Origin: Mesorhizobium sp. M1C.F.Ca.ET.210.01.1.1
Lineage (GTDB): Bacteria; Pseudomonadota; Alphaproteobacteria; Rhizobiales; Rhizobiaceae
Length of the DNA: 64,000 nucleotides
NCBI RefSeq assembly: GCF_004791585.1
Contig: NZ_SRUU01000018.1
Coordinates: 62,001 to 126,000, forward strand
Reading direction: 5' to 3'
In this document: in pieces, positions 57,960 to 64,000 of the stretch
Layout of the letters: every line of letters begins with the position of its first letter
Numbering within the stretch: position 1 is the stretch's first letter
Translations under genes and position numbers: made by a program
The notes under the pieces: generated by a model
Databases searched by the model: none
Seen by the model: only the letters and a program-made list of their open reading frames with translations
What the model was told of the DNA's origin: nothing

Positions 57960-59177
57960 ATGAATGTAACAGAAGTCGCCTCTGCTCATCCGATGATTAC
58001 CCCGCGAGCCGAGGCCCTTCCCAGCATACGCATTTTGCTCGTGCTCTCCACCTATTTTCCGGAGTCATATGGCGGCGCCGAGCAACAGACGCGGCGATTT
58101 GCTCGGGCGCTGATCGAAAGGGGCGTCTCCGTAACCATTTTGGCGCCCAGATTGTCACACTCGACGCCAAAACGGTCCGCCATCGACGGAGTGCCCATCG
58201 AGCGCCTTCGCTTGCATGCCGCGCCGAATTTGGGCGGGCGGCATATGCTGTCGTTTCTGTCGTGGTGTGTCCAGCTTGTGATCTGGATGCTGCGCCGTCG
58301 CGACGAATTCGATGTTGTGCATATCATCCATGCCCGACTTCACGCCCTTCCGGCGGCATTGGCAGGGGCCTTCCTGCGCAAGCCCGTTCTCGCAAAAATG
58401 GGCCGCGGCGGACGGTGTTTCGATCTCGACGTTGTGCGCGAAAAGAAAATTGTCGGCCGCTGGGCGTCGTCCGTGATCAAACGGCACGTCACGGCCTTCA
58501 TCGCCAATAGCCGCCAAATCGCTGGTGACCTGAACAGACATGGCATCGAGGCGGATCGCATTCACATGATTCCAAATGGGATTGATCTGCCCCACAACCC
58601 GCGCCGCCAGCCGAGCACAGATGGCACCCGACGTTTCATTTGCCTTGGCCGCATCGAGCCGGAGAAATGCCTCGAGCACATGATCGATGCGTTCGCGGCC
58701 CTTCCCGCCGAGGCGCAAGCGCAACTCACCGTCTTAGGCGATGGCCAGTGTCGCGCCGCGCTTGAGGAACAGACGGTGCGGTTGGGCCTTTCCGGCAGGG
58801 TCAAATTCGCCGGCGCGGTTGAAGATGTCTTTCCATTCCTGTGGAAGGCTGACTTCTATCTTTCCACCTCGGTGTCGGAAGGCATGTCAAACGCCCTGCT
58901 CGAGGCCATGAGTTGCGGTGTGATCCCGATCATCACCGATGTCAGCGGGGCGTCCGATATTGTGGAGCATGAGCGCAGCGGCTTCTTGGCTCGCTCGCAT
59001 TTGGAGTATGGCGGGCTCCTGTTTCGCGCGCTGGACCTATCGGAAGCCGAGCGCGATGCGATGGCGCGCCGCGCAGTACAAACGATCGTTGCGCGATTCA
59101 GCATGGAAAGCGTCGCAACACGGCAAATGAGGTTGTATGCCACTCTTATGCACACTGGCACCCAGACCGCGAGGTGA
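57960..59177 (+). CDS. GT4 family glycosyltransferase
   Basis: 405 residues. IRILLVLSTYFPESYGGAEQ starts the GT-B N-domain and DVVHIIHARLHALPAALAGA continues. The C-domain has RFICLGRIEPEKCLEHMIDA, LTVLGDGQCRAALEEQ, and YLSTSVSEGMSNALLEAMSC with the EGMSNALLEAMS motif binding the donor ribose and phosphate. The ATG at 57960 lies 61 bp after the previous glycosyltransferase stop, so the two are probably cotranscribed. Confidence 0.92.
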   Translation: MNVTEVASAHPMITPRAEALPSIRILLVLSTYFPESYGGAEQQTRRFARALIERGVSVTILAPRLSHSTPKRSAIDGVPIERLRLHAAPNLGGRHMLSFLSWCVQLVIWMLRRRDEFDVVHIIHARLHALPAALAGAFLRKPVLAKMGRGGRCFDLDVVREKKIVGRWASSVIKRHVTAFIANSRQIAGDLNRHGIEADRIHMIPNGIDLPHNPRRQPSTDGTRRFICLGRIEPEKCLEHMIDAFAALPAEAQAQLTVLGDGQCRAALEEQTVRLGLSGRVKFAGAVEDVFPFLWKADFYLSTSVSEGMSNALLEAMSCGVIPIITDVSGASDIVEHERSGFLARSHLEYGGLLFRALDLSEAERDAMARRAVQTIVARFSMESVATRQMRLYATLMHTGTQTAR

Positions 59178-59250
59178 TACCATACAAGGAGCAAGCCGGA
59201 AGCTCGCATACACAATGACGATTGTTGATGCCAGGGAGACGCTGAACGGG

Positions 59251-59388
59251 ATGCATCCGCTGAAGTTTCTATATGCGCATCCGGTGGCGATCCCCGGCCA
59301 AATGGCAAACACCGTCCAGGTCGTGAAGGCAGGCAGCGCATCTGAAGCAGTCGGTTGCCGCGTCGTAGGACTTCCCAGTAAGTGGTAA
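59251..59388 (+). pseudogene. N-terminal fragment of a GT4 glycosyltransferase
   Basis: 45 codons reading MHPLKFLYAHPVAIPGQMAN, then TVQVVKAGSASEAVGCRVVG and a stop. It aligns with the N-terminus of the minus-strand GT4 (MRLLYIHSAPVPAIAANAVQ), the same strand-loop-helix start. The remaining 300 or so residues are missing. It lies between an intact GT4 gene and the flippase gene, so a transferase was lost here. Confidence 0.6.
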
Positions 59389-59425
59389 AGCCGCCGGGGT
59401 GGCAGTAGCTTTTGAGTCAAGCGAG

Positions 59426-60913
59426 ATGAGCGAAAGCAGAGATCTGACTCGCAAGGCGACTCGCGGCCTTTCCTGGTCCGGCGGCACATTGCTGGTCCAG
59501 ACTCTTTTGAATGTGGCCATTACCGCCGTGCTCGCACGCCTGCTTTCGCCTCGAGAATATGGTGTTGTCGGCGCTGCCATGATCGTCGGTGCCATAGGAA
59601 ATTCGATCGCCAATCTCGGCATGTCGCAAGTGGTGATCCAGCGACGTGACATCGAAGAGCGCCATATCGGAACCGTCATTTTCTTGTCCATGCTAATCGC
59701 CACCATTCTCGGCTTGCTTCAATGGAGTTTTGCACAACAGATCGCCGATTTTCTTCATGTACCGGAATTGTTCCTCGTCTCGCGCGTCATTGCGGTGATG
59801 ATGGTCGCAAACGCGTTCAATCTGATCGCCGAGGCAATTTTGTCGCGGCACCTGAAATTCAAAATATCCTCCATAGCGAGGCTGGTCGCCTGGACTGCTT
59901 CCTATGTTGGCTTAGCCATTCCACTTGCCTATTTAGGACTCAGCTATTGGGCCTTGGTGGTCGCGTATATGGCCGAGGCATTCATCCTGGCCAGCATCTA
60001 TTTCTTATTCGCCAGGGACTATCTCGTGAGGCCCAGTTTCGACATGCAGTCCTACCGCGATATCCGCAGCCAGAGCCTGGGTTATTCGTTGGCTGGAATA
60101 TCGACCTTCACCGCCAAATATATCGACAATGTTATTGTCGCGCGCTTGATCGGTACAGCAGAGCTGGGTATTTACTCGCGAGCATACTATCTGATCGCGA
60201 TGCCGGCAAATCTGTTCGGCAATCTGAACAAGAGCGTGGTTTTCCCACTCCTGTCGAAGGTTCACAGCGATACGGCGAGGCTCCGTACCGCTCAGCTCAA
60301 GGGTTATGCTTTAACGGCCGCGCTTACCCTACCGACTAGCGCGTTTCTATGCTGTTTTGCCAAAGAGCTCGTCGTGACCATCCTCGGCCACAAATGGATG
60401 GATGCCGTCGCTCCTATTATCGTATTCTCTGCAGTAATCTATTTCCGCGTGGGTTACAGGGTGTGCGGCGCCGTGACACTGGCGACAGGCCGCAGTTACC
60501 AAACGGCCTCCATGCAATTCACATACATGGCCCTTGTCGCTTCATTCGCATTCTTTTCGGCGCCATACGGCGTGAACGCGGTGGCCCTTGCGGTATCCGG
60601 CGCCATTGCGACGAGTTTCTTCCTTTATGCGACGATCAGTTGTCGGATGACGGGATTGTCAGCTCAGGATTTCGCGCTCGTCCATGTGCCGCCTGTCGCA
60701 TTCGCCGCCGTGGTCTTCGCCGCCGGCTCTGCGGTCAAAATGCTGCTTGCCGGATCGCCCGACTATCTTGTGCTCGCGACCGGGCTCCTCGTTATAGGTA
60801 CATTGTCCGTTGTCACACTCTATCTTAAAGCGTCGCTCCTCTTCGGCAAATATGGAGCGGAAGTCCTGCAAACTCTAACGTCCAAGAAAACGAAATGGAT
60901 TAGATTCGCATAG
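59426..60913 (+). CDS. Lipopolysaccharide/exopolysaccharide flippase (Wzx/MOP family)
   Basis: A 495-residue membrane protein with about 12-14 hydrophobic segments. The N-terminal TRGLSWSGGTLLVQTLLNVA and RLLSPREYGVVGAAMIVGAI are typical of the oligosaccharide flippase family (RfbX/ExoT-like). It would flip the lipid-linked repeat unit across the inner membrane. The ATG at 59426 fits homologous starts; a GTG at 59399 has a better GGGG site and cannot be excluded. Confidence 0.92.
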   Translation: MSESRDLTRKATRGLSWSGGTLLVQTLLNVAITAVLARLLSPREYGVVGAAMIVGAIGNSIANLGMSQVVIQRRDIEERHIGTVIFLSMLIATILGLLQWSFAQQIADFLHVPELFLVSRVIAVMMVANAFNLIAEAILSRHLKFKISSIARLVAWTASYVGLAIPLAYLGLSYWALVVAYMAEAFILASIYFLFARDYLVRPSFDMQSYRDIRSQSLGYSLAGISTFTAKYIDNVIVARLIGTAELGIYSRAYYLIAMPANLFGNLNKSVVFPLLSKVHSDTARLRTAQLKGYALTAALTLPTSAFLCCFAKELVVTILGHKWMDAVAPIIVFSAVIYFRVGYRVCGAVTLATGRSYQTASMQFTYMALVASFAFFSAPYGVNAVALAVSGAIATSFFLYATISCRMTGLSAQDFALVHVPPVAFAAVVFAAGSAVKMLLAGSPDYLVLATGLLVIGTLSVVTLYLKASLLFGKYGAEVLQTLTSKKTKWIRFA

Positions 60914-60969
60914 TCGACACGGTACCCGCATTTGTTGTGTATGCCGATTGACGCGCACGGAGATGCCAG

Positions 60970-62151
60970 ATGAATCTTATTCTCCATATTGGCACAAACA
61001 AGACAGGAACCACTGCGCTACAAAAATTTTTGTCTTTCAATCGGGGGAAACTGACTAAATACGGCATACACTATGCGACCCCACCCGATAGCTACAATTT
61101 TAATAGTGTGGTTAGAGCACCGAGGTGTTCGACGCATGACGCACCGTCTTGGGCGTTACTGCCCAGGTATCATTTGGTGGAAAAGCAAGACGAAATATTT
61201 GGACAATTTTTTCTTGATCATTTGAACCATGCGGAGCGTGAAGGATTTCATACAATAGTTGCAAGTTCTGAGGCCCTCTACTGCATGCCAATACATTTGT
61301 ATGATCCTGGAGACGGGAAAGTCTGCGTGGATACACTTGCACAAATTGAGTGTCTGCGTGCCGCAATCCCTAGCTCGGTAAATTGTCGAATCGTTTGCTA
61401 TGTAAGGCGACCCGATCGCTATCTAGAATCTCTGTACAACCAGTGTGTAAAGCAAGGAATGTTTACTGGGGAAATCGGCGTGTTTGCAGGTATCGTCGAA
61501 GATATGCTTGACTATCATCGATGCCTGTCAATGTGGCGAAAGGTATTTGGGGATAGCAACATGGAGGTACGCGTTTACGAGACTGCGCTGCCGAACCTGG
61601 TCCATGATTTTTTGCGATATGTCCTTCACTTGCACGAGTGCTCCCTGTTTGCAAAGGCCGGTCTTCGTGTCAACAAGCGTTTGGGTCGAGATCTCATAGA
61701 ATACATACGCCTGCTCAATAGCAACATTCCCTGTTCAGAGAGGACGTTTGACGAGAAGATCTGTACACTTGTCGATGATAGAATTGCAAATCCGAGTGGC
61801 AATCACGAATATCTCTCACCCGATGAAAGGGCCGCCCTCCTTTCGAGGCTGAAACCTTCGATGGAGCGGCTACGAACGGATTTCGCTCTGCCGGCCTTTC
61901 CGCGATTCAGCCTCGAGGCAGCCAGGGCGTCCTGGCAGCCTTATCCGGGGCTTTCGCTCGAAAAGAGGCGAGAGATCGAATTCCATTACAATGCCGTTCA
62001 ACGCCAGATCGGCTTCCGTGTGGAACGCCTTCTCATACGGGCGGCGTCCTTGACGCGCAGACGGCTGCCATTTCTGTCATGGCTTCTCGATTTTGCGCGC
62101 GGCAGCGGAATACGCAGATTGGTGCTGGAGGCAACAAGCCGGTTTCGGTGA
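60970..62151 (+). CDS. Sulfotransferase-like protein (first of tandem pair)
   Basis: A 393-residue cytoplasmic protein. The start MNLILHIGTNKTGTTALQKF is the P-loop-like 5'-phosphosulfate motif of bacterial PAPS-dependent sulfotransferases. CRIVCYVRRPDRYLESLYNQ matches the 3'-phosphate-binding motif (Arg...Ser). It would sulfate a sugar of the polysaccharide made by this locus. The coding sequence is noticeably AT-rich compared with the left part of the window. The last 120 residues are nearly identical to the next gene, whereas the first 270 are only moderately similar. The sulfated sugar is unknown. Confidence 0.8.
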   Translation: MNLILHIGTNKTGTTALQKFLSFNRGKLTKYGIHYATPPDSYNFNSVVRAPRCSTHDAPSWALLPRYHLVEKQDEIFGQFFLDHLNHAEREGFHTIVASSEALYCMPIHLYDPGDGKVCVDTLAQIECLRAAIPSSVNCRIVCYVRRPDRYLESLYNQCVKQGMFTGEIGVFAGIVEDMLDYHRCLSMWRKVFGDSNMEVRVYETALPNLVHDFLRYVLHLHECSLFAKAGLRVNKRLGRDLIEYIRLLNSNIPCSERTFDEKICTLVDDRIANPSGNHEYLSPDERAALLSRLKPSMERLRTDFALPAFPRFSLEAARASWQPYPGLSLEKRREIEFHYNAVQRQIGFRVERLLIRAASLTRRRLPFLSWLLDFARGSGIRRLVLEATSRFR

Positions 62152-62212
62152 ACCAGTGCTGCCGTGATGGCGCGATTCTTATGCAGGGTCCCTGTCCGCC
62201 AGCACAATGGCT
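61801..62212. repeat. Near-identical 3' tract, copy 1
   Basis: It pairs with 63127-63487. A run of 118 bp is identical (61921-62038 and 63246-63363), and homology continues past the stop codon for about 50 bp. Copy 1 has 42 bp (around 62058-62099) missing from copy 2; the break lies between short GCGCG repeats. Confidence 0.85.
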
Positions 62213-62333
62213 CGGGTTGATGAAGCGATGACAGAAACGGCGATTGGCTTGCGACAGGCGCAGTGGCGGAATCTGGCGGCTTATGTCGGCATGCTTGCCT
62301 CGTTTTGCTCAAACCTTCGGGTAAAAGGATCAC

Positions 62334-63434
62334 ATGAGGCTCATCCTTCATATTGGCACACATAAGACGGGAAGCACGGCGCTACAGCATTTCCTGTCCG
62401 CAAACGGGGAAGAGCTGAGCGAGTATGGCTTTTACTACGCCTCTCCAGCCGGGGAGTTCAATTTAAACAGCATCGCCAACGCCATTTTGTTAGATCGGCA
62501 AGATAAGTTCAAATATTTCCTTCTTGAGAAATTGAGGAAGGCAGAGCAAAACGGAGCTCACACAATCATCGCAAGCTCCGAGAATCTTTATGCTATGGCG
62601 CGGTATCTGACGCGCTTCAATGCAGAGAAAACGAGCGCGATGGTCCTTGCAAAAGAGCGCATTCTCATCGAGCGCTTGCGCGCCGCAGTCCCTGCCCATG
62701 TAGAATGCCACGTACTATGCTACGTACGAAGGCCCGATCATTACCTTGAATCTCTGTACAATCAAAATGTAAAGCGGGACGCTCTGGTTGCCGGCGAAGC
62801 CGTCGACTTTCTCAACATGATTTATGACATGCTTGACTATCATCGCTACTTTTCCATCTGGCGCGATGTTTTTGGGAGTAGCGCCTGCTCGGTACGCGTT
62901 TACGAAGCGGCCCTGCCAAATCTGATCGAGGATTTCTTGAGACATGTTCTTGGCTGTGAGGATATCTCGTCCTTCAAGCAGCAGCATGTTCGTGCCAATG
63001 AGCGGCTAAGCCGCGATGTCCTCGAATATAAGCGCCTTAGAAATGAACATGTTCCCTATTCCGAACAAAAATTGGAGGGCAGGATTTTTGCATTGGTAGA
63101 CAAGAGAATAACAAGCCCCAACAACAATCACGAATATCTCTCTCCCGATGAAAGGGCCGGTCTTCTTTCGAGGCTGGAACCTTCGATGGAGCGGCTACGA
63201 ACGGAATTCGCTCTGCCGGCCTTTCCGCGGTTCAGCCTCGAAGCGGCCAGGGCGTCCTGGCAGCCTTATCCGGGGCTTTCGCTCGAAAAGAGGCGAGAGA
63301 TCGAATTCCATTACAATGCCGTTCAACGCCAGATCGGCTTCCGTGTGGAACGCCTTCTCATACAGGCGGCGTCGTTGACGCGCGGCAGCGGAATACGCAG
63401 ATTGCTTCTGGAGGCAACAAGCCTGTTTCAGTGA
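62334..63434 (+). CDS. Sulfotransferase-like protein (second of tandem pair)
   Basis: 366 residues, paralog of the previous gene: MRLILHIGTHKTGSTALQHF carries the P-loop-like motif and CHVLCYVRRPDHYLESLYNQ the 3'-phosphate motif. A central helix reads IYDMLDYHRYFSIWRDVFGS. The C-terminus lacks 14 residues present in its neighbour (RRLPFLSWLLDFAR) through an in-frame 42-bp deletion. The two may act on different positions or sugars because their N-terminal substrate regions differ. Confidence 0.8.
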   Translation: MRLILHIGTHKTGSTALQHFLSANGEELSEYGFYYASPAGEFNLNSIANAILLDRQDKFKYFLLEKLRKAEQNGAHTIIASSENLYAMARYLTRFNAEKTSAMVLAKERILIERLRAAVPAHVECHVLCYVRRPDHYLESLYNQNVKRDALVAGEAVDFLNMIYDMLDYHRYFSIWRDVFGSSACSVRVYEAALPNLIEDFLRHVLGCEDISSFKQQHVRANERLSRDVLEYKRLRNEHVPYSEQKLEGRIFALVDKRITSPNNNHEYLSPDERAGLLSRLEPSMERLRTEFALPAFPRFSLEAARASWQPYPGLSLEKRREIEFHYNAVQRQIGFRVERLLIQAASLTRGSGIRRLLLEATSLFQ

Positions 63435-63487
63435 ACCGTGAGGTCGCGATGCTTATGCTGGGGTGCCTATCCGCCGGCGCAAAGGCG
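63127..63487. repeat. Near-identical 3' tract, copy 2
   Basis: Counterpart of 61801-62212, carrying the 42-bp in-frame deletion after GTTGACGCGC. The downstream flank CGATGCTTATG...CCGCCGGCGCAAAGG also resembles the flank of copy 1. Confidence 0.85.
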
Positions 63488-63673
63488 CATGGGCTGGAAG
63501 AGCTTTGCCCGGCCTGGCGGGAGGCGCGCGACCCACTTTCGCTAGCTGTCGTTGAAAGGTCAAACCGAAACCCTATGATATGCTGCGGAGCTTACGATGA
63601 GAGGCGCGATAACGGGTAACGGGTGTCCATGGTGGGGTCTCACCCCGAAACCAGAGATTATTGGCGCACGATA
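63435..63673. other. Gap before the last gene
   Basis: 239 bp. The first 50 bp repeat the flank of the preceding paralog. A 62-codon open frame (63431-63619) is not convincing. Nothing else is recognised. Confidence 0.35.
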
Positions 63674-64000
63674 ATGACCAACCGCATTTCCCGCCGAGAT
63701 TTGGCGCGGGGCGCATGCGCCGCCCTTCTGCTGACGGCATCCGGTCGCCCAGGACGGGATGCTCTCGCCGCCGGTCCGGAACAGGGCTCGCAGCAGAAGG
63801 GACAACTCTGGCATCCAGATCTGTTCCCGGAGATGATCGTGAAATCCTGGTATCAGGAGGATTTGGCCGAAGGCGAGGTCTCCTCGTGGCAATCCGGCGG
63901 TGTGAAGCCTGTGGCTGCGGTGCAGGCCGAGCCCTCTCTATGCCCGACAAAGCTTGGGAAAGACGGCGTCCTCTTCAAGAAGGGCACGAAACAGGCATTG
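63674..64000 (+). CDS. Tat-exported protein, N-terminal part (possibly LamG-like)
   Basis: ATG at 63674 gives an open frame of 109 codons to the window edge. It starts MTNRISRRDLARGACAALLL, a twin-arginine signal ending near DALA-AG, so it is exported folded. After it, SWYQEDLAEGEVSSWQSGGV and LGKDGVLFKKG are reminiscent of LamG/concanavalin A-like lectin domains, but the match is loose. It is presumably an extracellular partner of the polysaccharide genes. The C-terminal end lies outside the window. Confidence 0.6.
   Translation, partial: MTNRISRRDLARGACAALLLTASGRPGRDALAAGPEQGSQQKGQLWHPDLFPEMIVKSWYQEDLAEGEVSSWQSGGVKPVAAVQAEPSLCPTKLGKDGVLFKKGTKQAL

Noticed and set aside
45565..64000. Search for a duplicated tRNA-Pro 3' end marking the right border of the element
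   Set aside because: No convincing copy of AAATCCTGCCACTCCGACCA was seen; the border may be outside the window.
1..64000. CRISPR arrays, rRNA genes and complete insertion sequences
   Set aside because: No regularly spaced repeats, rRNA sequence or full transposase gene were recognised; only an IS91 fragment and a possible IS21-like end are present.

Overview
The window looks like chromosome of a Rhizobiales alphaproteobacterium, most likely Mesorhizobium or a close relative. The evidence is a MucR/Ros regulator, a betI-betC-betA-betB choline-sulfate cluster, a rhizobial-type asparaginase, DUF1491, DUF5330, DUF2336 and TIGR03808 family proteins, consistently GC-rich third codon positions, and several dispersed palindromic repeats of a kind I associate with Mesorhizobium. 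The assignment rests on family recognition, not on a search.

Left part (1-16.2 kb): housekeeping and small conserved genes. They include a DUF2336 protein, a MerR regulator with a carboxymuconolactone decarboxylase-like partner, a DivJ/PleC-type histidine kinase with a peptidoglycan-binding partner, sufE, mucR, oligopeptidase B, a SET-domain protein, two c-type cytochromes, sodB, a haloacid dehalogenase and an L,D-transpeptidase. Two genes here, an SH3-like secreted protein and a branched-chain aminotransferase, each carry one in-frame stop codon with the rest of the frame intact.

16.2-23.7 kb: a compact catabolic block. It holds a class III aminotransferase, two RpiR regulators, a BKACE (beta-keto acid cleavage) enzyme, a polar amino acid ABC transporter and a C45 amidohydrolase/acyltransferase. 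Together they suggest uptake and breakdown of an amide-linked or beta-amino acid compound. 23.8-36.5 kb holds a MocR/PaiB/LysE group, a HerA-like ATPase, both methylmalonyl-CoA mutase subunits, a Gre factor, a Tat-exported right-handed-repeat protein, an asparaginase and a thiolase. 36.7-43.0 kb is the betI-betC-betA-betB operon, with a serine/threonine dehydratase gene inserted and translationally overlapped between betC and betA. A fused GDP-mannose pyrophosphorylase/AGE epimerase follows on the other strand.

45.5 kb to the end: accessory DNA. A tRNA-Pro(CGG) gene is followed by a tyrosine integrase, a DUF6471 protein, a Fic protein, IS91 and LysR remnants, a degraded beta-propeller gene and several small or broken ORFs. 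This is the signature of an integrated element that has partly decayed. From 52.2 kb there is a Crp-family regulator and a surface-polysaccharide locus: an initiating sugar-phosphate transferase, three GT4 glycosyltransferases plus one remnant, a Wzx-type flippase and two tandem sulfotransferase-like genes. The locus is visibly more AT-rich than the left part. Two of its genes share a duplicated leader of roughly 230 bp, and the two sulfotransferase-like genes share a near-identical 3' tract. I infer a sulfated surface polysaccharide. No second tRNA end was found, so the right border of the element probably lies beyond the window.
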